64,000 nucleotides of DNA from Pseudeuparius sepicola (GCA_963920635.1 OY987299.1:20414901-20478900), one strand, 5' to 3'. Positions 32,832-45,856 are shown, counted from the stretch's first letter. Numbers and translations are program-made. The notes: generated by a model from the letters alone, not told the origin.

Positions 32832-34456
32832 AAAACGCAGTATGTACAAAATTTAGGAATTCTAGAAAATTGCAAATAAATGATTTGGGAGGTATTAGAA
32901 ATTAGATTTTTGAAGTTAAAACACAGTAACCGCACTACGAAAGGTCTAGTACTAAAATATTTTTACACAGTAAGTGAAATAATAGCAGCTAGTGGAAGCT
33001 ACAATATAGTATCTACCAAATTGTATATCAAAACGCAGTATCTGCTATCTGCCTGTACATACTGCGTTTTAATTTAGCAAATGCCAGAAACTGCATTCTA
33101 ACCTCAAATTTTGAGTGTAAAAGTGCTTGTCATCATTTGTGTTTATGCTCCTGCTAGCTCCTGTTCGTTAGTGTATAGTGTTTTTTCTTGCCCTACTTGG
33201 AAAAAATTAAGGTAAATAGTCTACTATCCTGAATAACTGAATGCTTTTTTATATAATAGACTGTAAATAATGTTTTTTTCTGGAAGAACATGAGCCGGAG
33301 ATCTAAAAACATTTTAGATTTAGCACGAACCAAAACTGAGTGTAAAACTGCTTCAGTCGATGAACAAGATGTATGATGATATTCTCCAAGATATAACGCT
33401 GTCGTCATGCTCTATTGCAAATTTTGAATTTGCTGGTAATTTTACCATAGCTGAAAATGTAATTATTGAATGCGAAAACAATAATAATACCGATGTAAAT
33501 GAACTTTTTCACACAAATCAAATCATGGAAGAAAATATTGGTGTTAATGCTGATGCCAATAAGAAGGAATTAGGTAAATATTTTAGTTTCATAATAATAT
33601 CAATATCTAATAATATCAAGAATTTTTTATATTCTTTAAGGAAAGGAAAACCTGGAATTTTCCACAACAAAGATATTGTTAGTGCTTACTGTGCATTTTT
33701 CAAATATTTTAGAGATAAAAAGCACATTGTTCTGTGGCTTGATAACTGCAGTGCACAAAATAAAAATTGGTGCCTGTTTTCATTTTTATTATACGCATTG
33801 TTAATTGTTCTGAAACTGCATGTGAAACTGTTACCCTAAAATATTTCGAACCAGGACACACATATATGAGTGCAGATAGTTTTCACCATTTGGTGGAAAA
33901 ATCTCTTAAGAAACAGAAAAAAAACATATGACTTCAGAGGTTTTACTGAAGTAGTGGCTAATGCTGCCAGACATGTTATGGTAAAATGTATGCAACCTGA
34001 AGATTTTTTCTATTGCCGTTAAAAAGCGAACCGTACTTTTATTAGATATAGTACAAATTAAGGCACAAACTCTATTTTATAAAACAGATTTTAATGAAGA
34101 CTTCAAGGAATTAGATTTCCTCAAGAAGTCTAGTTTGAAAACTATAATACACAAACCTGAAAATCGCAAAGAACCTTGTGGAATACAACAAAATACTAAA
34201 GAAGACATTCTTAAAAATCTCTGTCCCCTTATGGAATCCAACAGGAGAGCATTTTGGGAGAACATACCAGCGGTGCAGCATTCATCTTAAGATATTTGGT
34301 ATATATTACCAATTTTATTATTATTTTTTAATAAATGCACATCGTCAGTAACTTCTCTTTTGTTATCCTGATTATAACATAATTCTATTTATTATGCCTT
34401 ACTTTTGGAAGCTAAAACATAGTAACTTACCTTCTGTGTACAGATACTGTGCTTTT
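32832..34456 (+). mobile_element. Candidate DNA transposon relic with repeated AAAACRYAGTA motifs
   Basis: The word AAAACGCAGTA or close variants occurs at 32832, 32918, 33030 and (complement) 33060 on the left, and at 34414 and (near-complement TACTGTGCTTTT) 34445 on the right. It flanks a broken transposase-like coding region. The 33030-33070 pair makes a hairpin. Clustered subterminal motifs on both sides of a coding region are typical of transposase binding sites, but I could not find exact termini or a TSD, so the limits are approximate. Confidence 0.45.
33360..34291 (+). pseudogene. Transposase-like protein with DNCSAQNKNW motif, broken
   Basis: The first frame ends VLWLDNCSAQNKNWCLFSFL (33730-33790). 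After frame changes, translation continues KYFEPGHTYMSADSFHHLVE (33838-33900), DFRGFTEVVANAARHVMVKC (33932-33990), DFNEDFKELDFLKKSSLKTI (34090-34145) and NLCPLMESNRRAFWENIPAV (34215-34277). I recognise this as an abundant, usually unnamed protein family in insect and other invertebrate genomes, probably an RNase-H-fold transposase. W-x-D-N-C would carry a catalytic aspartate; that assignment is inference. Frameshifts and a stop make it nonfunctional. I cannot name the superfamily. Confidence 0.6.
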
Positions 34457-34784
34457 GCATCAATAAGATCATATTTCTTGATACCAGTTTGCAGTAAGTG
34501 ACATTTTTTTAATTGAAAAATCTCACTTGAACCTTAATATATTTACGAAATATACTTTACATAATTATTAAATTAAAGTAATTGTTAAACAATCATATTG
34601 TTATTATCGTAGCTGACAATTCACTTTAAGACGTATTTTTGCGATTACCGAAAATGACCTCTACGCACTTACTGTAGGTACTTTGTTAGATGGGGGCAGA
34701 ATACCAACCTTGCCTAAAAATGCTAGTTCTGTAGAACAATTCATGTGCCAAACAGAAAGCTCGTGTTTTTTATTTTTTCATATA

Positions 34785-35247
34785 CAGTGCCCGCCATAAA
34801 GTTGGAACCATATAGGAATTTTTGTTATTTTTGGGCCGAGATGAAACTACTCTGGGGCGATCATCCCTGCTTCCAAAAAGGTTCGAAATGAGATCATTAA
34901 ACGTAGTGACGTCATTTGCCATACCTGTCAAAAACTACATTTAATTAAATAAATGGCCAAAATACGCTTTAGTTGTGATTTTATCGAAAAAAGTTATTTG
35001 AAAAAGTTGCTTGGAATTTTGTTTTACCCCTATGTGCAAAAAAACAAAAATTCTGATAATGATAATTTTTTTATTTCTTGAAAAAATATAAAAACTAATG
35101 AATTTAATTTTATCGATGTGCCATATTAGACTTTAGAATTGATTGCCTATCATCCACACATGATATTTTTTAGTTATGGACCCTTTTTGGGTCCTAATCG
35201 GCTAGTTTCAAGAAAAACTCAACTAACATGGTTTTTGGCGGGCACTG
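34785..35247. mobile_element. Tc1/mariner-type MITE, CAGTGCCCGCCA ends, TA flanked
   Basis: The 463-bp element begins CAGTGCCCGCCATAAAGTTG and ends TTTTTGGCGGGCACTG, with TA on both sides (34783-34784 and 35248-35249). The terminal inverted repeat is short (about 13 bp, plus scattered matches), unlike the long-armed foldbacks elsewhere. No transposase coding. Confidence 0.85.
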
Positions 35248-35249
35248 TA

Positions 35250-37750
35250 TATGTTTTAAATATTTGAATCATATTTTAGTCCGTATGTCTTATCCACTCC
35301 TTCTTTATGAAACAGTAAACAAGGACAAACAGTACATTTAATTTGTCCCATTCACATATCCACTTTTGTTCTTGTCGTGTATACAGGGTGATTCACTCAA
35401 GATGTAAAACATTTGAACCGCAGGTAGAAAAAAACTGCTTAATATGATTCCGAAATTAAAAAAGTCAACCAAACAAAAATAAAAAATATTTTCCGAATTG
35501 CATTAAAACCGTTGAATGAAGGAATAATAAGAAATGCAGCCTTACGGGACGCAGCGTAGCCGAAAACGCGGCACGAAAAGCGTCCGAGACAGAAAAATAC
35601 ATAACCTCTCAGTAAAATACAAAATATTCAAAATTGTACCGTTAGCCCGTTGCAAAGGGATCGGTGTTCTCAAAAACGTAAATAAGTTGTAAAACTCCGT
35701 GGTCGCTAGGCGGCTAGAGCGAGCGGGGGCAACGAGGGGCTTCAGGGTAAGCACACGCTGACCGGACTTGCAATTTAAACCCCTTCTCAACGACGCTTTC
35801 CTAGTCAGCTGTTTTTTTTTTACTTGTTCACAGAAATTATTTTAAAAATGTAGAAATTCTGAGAAAATCCTAAAAGTTCGTTATTTTTTTGTGGTTTTAA
35901 AATTTTCAGGGCGATAAAAACATCATGGTATTTATTATCTGTCTTACTCGCTTCTTGATTTTCTAATGTAAATCCTTTTCTTCTTTTGTAAAACATATCA
36001 TTATAATGTCCAAAGATGTATTGAGAATTAACACTGTGCACAAAATGCCACCAATAACTTGACCACACAGATTAAAGGCACAAGTTTATTCTGTTCGTGA
36101 GCGTCAGTTCTTAGCATCTCCTAGCCCGTAGTGTGCCCGTAGATATAATAAATCTGTTGTGATACAGTAATAAGCCCACTAGCGTATAATAAAACTGCCA
36201 ATTTATGATGGGATACTTCCGTAAGATTGTAGCAATTTTTTGGTGCAGCAGGCGGGTTCTACCTGCGCTGTCGCCTGTCTTACAGGGAATGTGGAAGCAC
36301 CAGCACGGTAAAAAAAATTTAGAAATAACCAAGGATAGAGGGAGCAACATCATCAAAATACACAAGTTTGTAGTCAACCAACATCTTATGCACGAAGTAA
36401 ACAAACATTAGGCCCGTGGGTACAACGTTTACCTGTAATAATTTATATCCTGATAAATATCAATTTGGCCACACACCACATACTTTCTGCGTCCCATTGT
36501 ATACAAAAGCAGTCACTATATCCTAAATACTAATAAATAGCTTATAAATTGTCAGAAAAACAATTGAAAACACAAAAAGTGCATACGTAAACAATCGGAA
36601 AACATGACTTGCTGGGCAAACACAGAAGAAATACCGCCGATTAACGAAAGCGGCGCCCGCGGCGGCAACGGCGGCGTTGCCATGTTGGGCAGTTTGATGC
36701 ATCTGTTGACGATTTTATTAAAGTGATAATTAGCTACCTACTATAATTACAGCGCAATTTAGTTTTAGTTTAAAATTGTTACATACAAGAAATTAATAAC
36801 TACATTTGTTAATTTGACGTTATGGGAGGTGTGCCTTCATTTAATCCCATTATTAAACCCTGATATTTTGAAATGAAATGCTCTAAACGATGGAGTACGT
36901 GGCATCACTCAAAAAGATGTTGGCTCTGTTAACTAACTAACACCGTTTTGGGGCTTAAAAACCGAGAGCCTTCTCGTATGCTACAACCGCGTATAAAATG
37001 CAGCGGCGGACGGCGGAAGCAGCCGACTTGGCCCGATCGCGCCGCCTTCGCACCCCCTTCCCCGCGAAATCCAGACTCATATTATTCGTAGCCCTCCATC
37101 GACGATTTTTATGTTGTCGGTTGTAGAAGTAAAATATAGAATATAGTAGTCACGGAACTAAATTATTTTTCCCATTTTCTACTTGGGTGCTCTAGCCTAT
37201 GGTCACTGGTTATAAGTTGAAGTTGAAGTTCAAAAGAAGCAATATCACATATTTAATGAAAAATTATAGTAGAATGAAACGTAGTAACTAATACCTTTCC
37301 CGAAATGTTAGGGTGGCATTTTTCAGTTTTATCGGAACAAAGGCACTTTGCTCCAAAGCGTTTTCAAGGGGAACACATTCAAACGAACATAAATTCAGAG
37401 GAGCAAAAGCCACCCTTTAAGCGCCGGTAGCTCGAACCCTCGGGTTATTCCTCCCCAAACATTCGTCGCCGACCATAAAATTCCTCCCACCGGATTTTTA
37501 CAAAGTACATAAATATGTTAGGAATTATGTTCTATCCTAAATCGTAAGGGACCGAAACGACGTGCTTTTATACCTTGGCCCTAAAAAAGTTTTTTTTTCG
37601 GAAAGGATCTGAGAAAACCATTATATGATAAGTTCCTCTTGATATCTACGTGGGAATAATAAAAATATGGAAATTGTCCTCAAACGCGCAAACTGATTTG
37701 GCGGAAGGTCAGCCTCCTCATTCGTCGAATTAATAAGCGGTATGGAAGGA
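35250..37750. other. Unassigned sequence with GC-richer islands
   Basis: A solo TACAGGGTGATTCACTC terminus sits at 35383 with no right partner. Open frames at 35542-36411 on both strands show no recognisable domain. 36640-37080 is GC-rich and includes TATAAAATGCAGC at 36992, which could be a core promoter, but no coding region follows. 37320-37560 is another GC-richer block. Confidence 0.4.
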
Positions 37751-37751
37751 A

Positions 37752-37805
37752 TCTCGAGAGAGAAACCGGCAGCCAAACTTGGGTGAGTGAAACAACAAAC
37801 AAATC
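37752..37805 (+). repeat. Dispersed repeat GAGAGAGAAACYGGCAGCCA, copy 2
   Basis: Counterpart of 26115-26165, same orientation. In both places it precedes a stretch with possible coding relics, which hints at a shared element leader. Confidence 0.65.
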
Positions 37806-37963
37806 AGCACCAACACATCACACAAATAAAACGTCAGGTTCCTCCTTCGTCTGTGTCAGTTGCAACCCATGACGTCAGAACCTATAGACAGGTTTGTTTT
37901 GATAAACGCTTAACGCCCAGAACTAATCACAATCTAAGCGCTCCATTAATAATTATTCCGAAA

Positions 37964-38215
37964 ATGTCGCGAGATTGTCAGAAATTGCCCCTTTTGTCGA
38001 GCCGTAGCGAACTTATTTCGACTCTGGGCTCGGAGGCTGGCGTCGTTAGACCATCCCGCGAGTCTTCAGGTGAGGTTCCGATGCTTCCGGCGCCCCCAAA
38101 CAAGAAAAAACATGCGATATCTAAGTGTGATTCTGGAGGAACTGTAACCGGGAATCATCGGGTGTATAGTTGGTTGATGGTCGACTTTCTGTCTTTGTTT
38201 GTAGCATGTTTTTAG
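37964..38215 (+). CDS. Hypothetical short ORF or first exon
   Basis: The ATG at 37964 opens MSRDCQKLPLLSSRSELIST, continuing SGEVPMLPAPPNKKKHAISK to a stop at 38213. The frame is open further upstream to 37787. At 38068-38076 CAG|GTGAGG is a strong splice donor inside it, so it could be an exon ending there. The segment is GC-richer than the flanks. No domain is recognised; the protein may be a chance reading of a repeat. Confidence 0.2.
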   Translation: MSRDCQKLPLLSSRSELISTLGSEAGVVRPSRESSGEVPMLPAPPNKKKHAISKCDSGGTVTGNHRVYSWLMVDFLSLFVACF

Positions 38216-38365
38216 AGTAGTATGGATATTATATTTAATCTTGGAGTCAAAATCAAGGGCATTTTAACAATGGGGCACCACGTCTATAGGTTTTGACGTC
38301 ATTGGTTGCAACGGTTCTCTTTCTTTTTCTTTTTCAATTTCCATTTAGAGAACGTTATTATTAGT

Positions 38366-38639
38366 ACAGAAAGAAAGTTAGCGGCTTTATGGGACTATAA
38401 ATTTTGGCAACTGGTAATATCATACCAACATCCAAGTTCTAATGGATGTGCCGGTGTTTTCATATTTGAATCGTTCGAGAAGGTAGATTACAACAGCTCC
38501 CCTTATTAGGTTCATCAAGGCAGCCATAACCTTCCCGAACGACTCAAACCGAAACGGTAGCAGTTATAATAGTGTAACTTGCACTTGGAGGTGAGAAACC
38601 AACCAGTGGCGCCATCTAGTATCAAGCTGATAGTACCAG
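38366..38639 (+). repeat. Direct duplication, copy 1
   Basis: Nearly identical to 38893-39164 in the same orientation, from ACAGAAAGAAAGTTAGCGGC to GCTGATAGTACCAG. Differences are a few substitutions and short indels (for example TTCTAATGG, present only here). The separation is 527 bp. Copy 1 and the 253-bp spacer look like one tandemly duplicated segment, or two insertions of the same element. Confidence 0.9.
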
Positions 38640-38892
38640 AGGCGAAATTTCACAAAACATAGTAAACCCCAACAAGAAAAAGTTAGGTTGGTGTTGAATC
38701 CAGAAAACTATAAAATAATGTGAAGAAGAAGCGAAACAGGAAACAGGCTCGTTGGCCATTCACCACTGTATCTTCCAAATTTGTGGAAATCAACAAGGAT
38801 CTGACCGGGAGCCCTATCCTTGTGAAACCTGCATCTTATAGCCGTAGAAATATTAAAAAGATGATAAAATTTCACGTCCCCAATAGATTTTT

Positions 38893-39164
38893 ACAGAAAG
38901 AAAGTTAGCGGCTTTATGGGACTATAAATTTTGGCAACTGGTAATATCATACCAACATCCAAGTGGATGTGCCGGTGTTTTTATATTTGAATCGTTCGAG
39001 AAGGTCGACTACGACAGCTGTTTCCCCTTATTAGGTTCATCAAGGCAGCCATAACCTTCCCGAACGACTCAAATCGAAATGGTAGCACTTATAGTAGTGT
39101 AACTTGCACTTGGAGGTGAGAAAACAATCAGTGGCGCCATCTAGCAGCAAGCTGATAGTACCAG
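38893..39164 (+). repeat. Direct duplication, copy 2
   Basis: Second copy of 38366-38639. Both share the internal inverted words GAATCGTTCGAGAAGGT and ACCTTCCCGAACGACTC, so each copy can form a hairpin of about 15 bp around a 50-60 bp loop. Confidence 0.9.
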
Positions 39165-42100
39165 TGTTGGTGTTTACTCTGTTTTGTTAAATTTCGGCTC
39201 TGGTTTAGCGCAATGATCCCACGCGAGGAATTTATATTGGATTTTCTTTTTGTTTGCTCCTATACGACAACGTTATTTATACACAATCCTCGACAGCCCC
39301 TCTGTTGTCTAGCAGCGGCCTACATTAATGTATTTTACTCTGTCTCGCTTTAAGGGTTTTGGTGTGCTCGACGCACGGGGCCTACAAAGTTGGAGTGGCT
39401 TTGGAGAATATTTAAAGTAGCTAACCTAGAAGGGGGAAAAAGCCGCAACTTGCTCGATGTTTGACTGTGGTATTATATTAGGCGAACGCGTAAACTTCTT
39501 GATTAAGTTGTAAAATTTGATGTTTGCGTTGTTTACATCTAGCCTTTTCTTAAGTTACTCCGATATTAGTGTTTAGAAGGAACTTCAAAAGTAAAACGCG
39601 AGTTTTGCTTATCTAAATAATCAGATTGTGGAAAAAAGTTACTTTGAAGGTTCAGAGTAGCCTAAAAGTTAAAAAGTACGAGAAGCAAGAAACTACCCCT
39701 AAAAGTTTCTTATTCTTCTAAAAAAAATTGCTACTGTCAATGCCACCTTAAGTTCTTACCGCTGAAAATAAAATGCTAGACATTAGACAAACTGTACGTA
39801 AGTGTACAAAGGTAGGTACTAATATTAAAATAAAAATGTATCCATATTTCACCAAATTCGATTAGTAGGAATACTTTTTAAGAGGATTAGCCCTATTATG
39901 TGCTCGCACCATCAGTTGAAATTAATGTGTTATTCAGTAAATAACAATTATTAGCAAAACTAATGGTTTTTGTAAAGTAATTAATTATTAACGACAATGA
40001 TTGGCAAGGATAATAGTGTATGTATATGTATATGCAGTTTCAATTTGGTGGTGTGCAATTTGGTCAATAAATATACGATAAAATTTAAAAATGGCGCTTC
40101 CCTTGCTCTAAAAAGATGAAAAATGATACACTCAAAACATGGGGACGTGACTTGCACAAAAAAGATGAAAAATGATCTACTCTAAACGCCGGCACGTGAC
40201 TTTCACACCCTGTCAAAAATGACGTTTTACAAAAACGAACTGGACTTATTTGTTAAAATTTCAAAAAGTTTCACTTGAAAAATATGTTCCGTTTTTTAAT
40301 TTTGCGAGGAATGCAAGACCGTTTAAGTTTTTAATTCGGTTAAAAATAAAAAATACAGTTTAAAGAGCAGGTAGGTATATATTCAAAATAAGATCGCAGC
40401 GCCAAGTGGCCATTAGTTGAACTAACGTCGATGACATTGTTTCATAACCTCACATTTTCGGTCGACAATTTTTAACAATTTCTTTAATTTTCCTGTGTAT
40501 TTTTGTAATTGTTTTGTGTGTTTATTGTTTATATGCTGTTACTTTATAATTGTATATATATTTGTTGTTGTTAATACTGTTGAGATAGGTTCATAAATCC
40601 AACAGTGGTTATAGGTTGTTTCTAGGGCAGATGTGTACTCAATCTTCGTAATTCTTCCTGTCTTCGAGAATTTTTAGAACAAAAATGGCTGGGATAACCC
40701 GTAGCCGTGTAGATTGTGGCAATATTACCTAATAATATTAACTCTAGATCAGTGGTTGAAGGGGAGAAAGACGGACAAAGTGTTTGCTGCAGTCCACATT
40801 ATTTTGCATGGCATAAACGAATGGGATACCTACTTTTATTAAACTCTTGCCTATTGCCTGCAAACAAGTACTTTGCAGTCAGATTTCCATCAGATAATTA
40901 GCGCCTTAAAGATTCACACTGCTAAAAGTCAGCAAAAAAATGCATTGTTTATGCAAGGCAGGAGCTGGAGGGCAATGCAAGCATATTTCCGCTTTTGTAA
41001 TACTATTACTGACCAGGACACAGATATAAAAGAAAAAAAGGCATTATATCGAGCCATGTCCATTGAAAAGTGAATAGGTACTACTACTTGTTTGTTTTAT
41101 AACTGTTGTGTATTTTGTTTTTAGAAAAAATCTGCCTGAGTTAACTCTCTTATCATATTATTAGTCTCAAGTCTCAACATAAACTTTTCCTGCGTTTTTC
41201 TAGGAAACGCATATAGCTTAACTTTCTCTCAGTGTTCTATTTTGGCCCAGGAATTGCACTGGGGCACACAATAACCCTTGTTAGAAGCCATGTTCCTTAG
41301 CTTGGTCTTCTTTGTACTATCCAGGTAAAACCAACGTCCAATCACATAGATATTGAATTTAATAACAATAAAGAAAGATGTAACACAGCTCAACAAAAAA
41401 ATGACAATAAAAATGTGATAAAAATGGTGAAATTCACGGCCGGCAAATGTAAACACACGGGTCAGGAAAAAACGAATGTCATCCAGACTAGTTCTACATT
41501 TGGCCACCAGGTGGCGTATCGCTTAGCTTGAATTCCCACTTGGTCTTAAACAACACAATAAGTATACCTCAATCTCCTATACATTCTTGAGTTATTCTGC
41601 CTTTTAGGTGGTCAATATCTGCAGGAAGTGTGTTTTCCGTTACCAACAGCACAGACCTATATAGCTATAATATCGATATGCCAACAGCCAACCTATTGAG
41701 TTGTTTAAAACCAAATGCTAAAAGTATTTTTTATTTTTAAAGCGATTTCAAAAATAAAATGATTTTACAATCCTAAAAAAAATGTCTTTCAATAAAGGTA
41801 TCACAAGCAAGATAGTCCCATTTAAGATTTTAAAGTGAAGAGGTTCTTCTGTGATTATATGACTAAAATTTATTTTCCTTAACAAAATATTAAGGGCCAC
41901 TAGTTTTCGTATGAACACATGTATGCCTTTTGTTATTTTACTTAGATATTTTAATTTTTATTATTTTGGCATTTATTTGGTAGGTACCTACCTACTTGAA
42001 AATTTAACGGAAATTAATTTAAATCCAAAATGCTTCAACAAAAATCTGTAGGTAGAACGATTGAAACTAGTATTTTATATGAAGTTACAAGTTTTTTATT

Positions 42101-42980
42101 CCAATTTAATACCTACATAGGTATAAATAAATAAAACAGAAAAAAATTAATAGAGCGTTCAAAGTTAGAATTTTCGAAGGACTCTGTAGGTTGCCAAAAC
42201 TTGTACGAAGTAACGTAAAGTAGGTAAGTTGATTGCTAAGAAGGGGGCGTCTTTTCTTTTTTATGTTACGATCCCATACCGATCACGGAAAACTTACGAT
42301 AACATTTTTCTCGGGAGACTGGTTCTGTAAAGTGGAAGCTTTCAGCTTTTTGAATTTTGCGTATAAGAGTGGTGTTGCTGTCGCTCGATGATTTAGGGGA
42401 GAATAAAATAATTTTGAACGTATTTATGTTCTTTCGTCAACCCCCATTTTAAGCAGAACGGCCTTAAGGTATAGGTTACCTCGAAAGCCTGGCTTTATTT
42501 CTCCATATTTATGTGCGCTAGATAGCATCCACTTGGAAAGTCTTTCAGACAAAGTAGCTTTGTTTCCTTAGGACAAAAACACTGTAAAGGAGTTCGCCAT
42601 TTGTCTTACGACTCATATTTTTTAAAGGATAACAAGAGTATAAAGTGTGAAATAAGATTATCTGTTCTCACTGACGACAACAAAACTGAAACATAATTAC
42701 AAATTACAACATAATACTGAGAATTTTTATTATGTATAAGTTTTTGGAATTGGAATTTGGCGATGGAAAGCAAGAAAATTTTTACTTTTTCATTCATTAT
42801 TTTCAGTGACCTGTTAGATGCACTCTAAAAGATAACGCAAGTGCCATGTTAAAAAAATAAATGTATGTTTCTAGTTTCTACTTTGAACTTATTTCGGTAA
42901 GAATTTTATTATTTAAATCTGTTTTATGATTGACACCTACACGCCTATTAATGCTAGCTGAATATTCATTATCGTGCAAC
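39165..42980. other. AT-rich sequence, no gene supported
   Basis: Apart from the 49-bp tandem duplication at 40109-40206, I see no clear repeats. Short frames at 40716-40901 and 40873-41073 (SWRAMQAYFRFCNTITDQDT) are suggestive of an old coding relic, with an ATG in good context near 40685, but have no recognised domain. Poly-T and TAGGTACC-like words are common. Confidence 0.5.
40109..40206 (+). repeat. Two tandem 49-bp copies
   Basis: AAAAAGATGAAAAATGATAC..GGGGACGTGACTTGCAC is followed directly by AAAAAAGATGAAAAATGATC..CGGCACGTGACTTTCAC. The copies differ at about eight positions. Each holds an ACGTGA word. Confidence 0.8.
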
Positions 42981-43089
42981 TACACACATCAAAAGAATCT
43001 AAGAGACAAGGATAACAATTATGAAATAAAACACAATTTCCTGACATATATTTTATTTATATTATAGATGTACTATAAATAGACTTATA

Positions 43090-44326
43090 CAGGGTGTCCA
43101 ACTTTAAAACTCTACAAATCTTCATTTTTGGAGATAATCGCCTAAATTTTTTTTTGTCTGAAAGGCCTTCAAAAGCCGCTTCTTTTGACTTTCCTCCCAT
43201 TTTCAAAATGCAAATACAGGGCCGGCTGTGATTTTTTTATATAACCGATTTTCACAAAAACCATTTAGCGATTTTTTTATTTAAAATCTGACCCCTCAGC
43301 GTTACACAGAACATCCCAAAATCCCCATATACCAAATTTGAACAAGAAATATATAGGGAGTTCCATTCTGTAGGGTGTCAAAGTGGAGCAAAATAGGAAA
43401 TTTAAAGACATCTGGCGAGTCAAATATGCCATGGAATCCCTTCAGAACAGTTGAATGGTCAACAGGACCACTCGAAATGTTGGTGGGAAAAGATTTACTA
43501 CAAAAATATACAGGGTATTTTTCTCTGAGCCATCTCAAAATTCTGAATTTTTATTAAACTTTATACTGATCAGGAGTGCTTTGGAATCATTGAAAAAATA
43601 TTAATAAACACAAAAGTAATTTATTTCTTTACAAAATGCCAACCAACAAATAAAAATAATTTAAATTATTGGACCTTTCACAACAAAGTTACTGTCTAAG
43701 ATGATATATTTTCTGTGCGTATCCTGTTGTGGCACACCAGCGACCTTAACAGATATGGACTTACTGACTGGCAGGCTTGTGTATTTTTTAGATTTAGTTC
43801 ATTTATAGTGTGTGGAGCGGTTTTGATATACACGATTTTTTACCCGTACAAAATTCTAAAAATTCAGTAATTTGAGATGGCACTGATAAGAACACTCTGT
43901 ATATTTTGTATTGGACCTTTGTACACCAACACCTTGAGTTGTCTCTGTTGACCATTCAACTGTTTTGAAGGGATTCCATGGCACACTTGACTTGGCCGAT
44001 GGCCTTTCAAATTCCTAATTTGCTCAACTTTGACACCCTGCAGAATGGAACTCCCTGTATATTTTTTATTCAAATTTGGTATATACGGGTTTTGGGGTGT
44101 TCTGATTAACGCTGTGGGGTCAGATTTGAAATAAAAAAATCGCTAAATGGTTTTCGTAGAAATCGTGGGTATAAAAAAATCGCAGCCGGCCCTGGATTTA
44201 AATTTTGAAAATGGAAGGAAGGTCAGAAGAAGCGGTTTTTGAAGCCATTCAAACAAAAAAAGTTTAGGCGATTATCTCCAAAAATGAAGATTTTACGGAT
44301 TTGTACAGTTTTAAAGGCACACCCTG
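43090..44326. mobile_element. 1.24-kb foldback, CAGGGTGTCCAAC ends, TA flanked, nested
   Basis: TA flanks at 43088-43089 and 44327-44328. The arms of about 470 bp pair from CAGGGTGTCCAACTTTAAAA through TTTGGAGATAATCGCCTAAA, CCATTTAGCGATTTTTTTAT and CATGGAATCCCTTC. The unpaired centre (about 43560-43860) has no coding signal. The outer 180 bp of the left arm are also present, diverged, in the tandem array at 56915-57090 and in its repeats. Confidence 0.9.
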
Positions 44327-44881
44327 TATATGTGTGAAAATTCACAAAATAATTAAGATATGCTTTAAATTTACATAGTTTTCAGAAAAAAAAAGTATGC
44401 ATGTTTTTGCAACAATAAAGCAACATTAAAAATTAATTAATTACAACCACGACTGTTAACAACCGTTCTACATCTACGAGGCATACTCAGAATTAGATTG
44501 TCAATGTCACGTTGTTCGGTGGGTTTCCATTCATTTGAATAGTTGTTGGTCAGTTTGAAACACAATATTTTGCACCAAAAGTCTTCGTACGAGCATATCT
44601 CATAAGTGCTCGATGGGATTAAGGTCAGAGACAGTGGCGTAACTACAGGGTGTTCAGAGTGTGCAGTGAACACGGGCCCAGAGCTGCTAGGGGCCCACCG
44701 CCATCAAGGTTCATGCAAGGCGCATAAATTTCGGTTTTTCCGATGCGAGCCGATTGATGTGGTGCTGCGCGTAATAACCGACGACTCTAATCGGTTACAT
44801 AGAGGGTCATTTCGCAACAATGAAAATTCAGGGGTATTATAGTACAAAACATGTATAATAACTTAAGAGTAAATGTACCTA

Positions 44882-45512
44882 CAGGATGATCCAAACTCGA
44901 CACCCCAGGCCTACTGCGGGAACACAAAAATTGGAAATAAAATTTTGAACAGGGGTTTTTAAATGGGACATACTATAATGCCCAATTATAACCGAAAATT
45001 TGCTCTTTTGTTGTTTGGGGGATATGGCCGCTGTGACGTCATCAATACAATTTTGTTCCCAAATATCGAAAGTCCTTATCATTCTTAACAACTTTTATAG
45101 GAAAAGATTTTCTGTATCTTTTATTGTTCAAAATTTACAATTGATAGTCAGAAATTATTTAAGAGAATGTTAGGTTGTCTTGTGCACCCTTAATTTTTTT
45201 TCAACTGGAGTATTAAAAAACAATTCTTGTAACAAACTATAGTCAGTAACTAGTACAATTCAAAAATTTTAAAAACACTCCAGTCGAACAAATTTTAATG
45301 GTGCACAAGGCACCCTAATATACTCTTAAATAATTTCTGACTATCGCGATTATTTTCATGGCTAGCTAGATTTCGGAGAATCGATCCTATTAGTGAATAG
45401 AAAAAAATTCCATGTTTTTCATTCCATTCCATTAATAGCCCCTGTTTGAAATTTTATTTTCAGTTTTCGTGTTCCCGCAGTAGGCCTGGGGCGTCGAGTT
45501 TGGATCACCCTG
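44882..45512. mobile_element. 631-bp foldback inside the hAT element (third nesting level)
   Basis: TA flanks at 44880-44881 and 45513-45514. The ends CAGGATGATCCAAACTCGAC and its near-complement continue through CCAGGCCTACTGCGGGAACA. A second, inner inverted pair lies at 45139-45205 and 45280-45350 (TAGTCAGAAATTATTTAAGA with its complement). No coding capacity. Confidence 0.9.
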
Positions 45513-45754
45513 TACACAACGTACATGGTGATTCAACATTTTGACCTATAAAATGACGTTTTTCGACCTGTAGTGAGCATTGTGCATTATTTTTAACTGT
45601 TGGTCAATACAAAGTTTAAGTTGGATTATTCTCTATGCACCTACAGGGTGTCCCATTTTCCCTACTTTTGCGAGGTATCTCATCGGTTATTTTTAGAAAT
45701 AGGGAGTTGCGGTTTTTGGGACACTGACCTACTTTTTCATAAAAAGAAAGGTTC

Positions 45755-45856
45755 GCACACGTTTTTTTTCTAGAAGGTAAGTATTTCAAAATATAAATAT
45801 AACTTGCACACGTTTTTTTTCTAGAAGGTAAGTATTTCAAAATATAAATATAACTT
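45755..45856 (+). repeat. Two tandem 51-bp copies
   Basis: GCACACGTTTTTTTTCTAGA through AAGTATTTCAAAATATAAAT occurs twice, identical except at the edges. It sits within the hAT element, next to a solo TACAGGGTGTCCC terminus at 45644. Probably recent slippage. Confidence 0.9.

Noticed and set aside
35383..35780. Foldback element starting TACAGGGTGATTC
   Set aside because: Only one end is visible.
36992..37010. TATAAAATGCAGC as the promoter of a host gene
   Set aside because: No coding region or exon structure follows that I can support.
40685..41075. THAP or other transposase gene starting near 40685
   Set aside because: Frames are short and broken, and no conserved motif could be confirmed.
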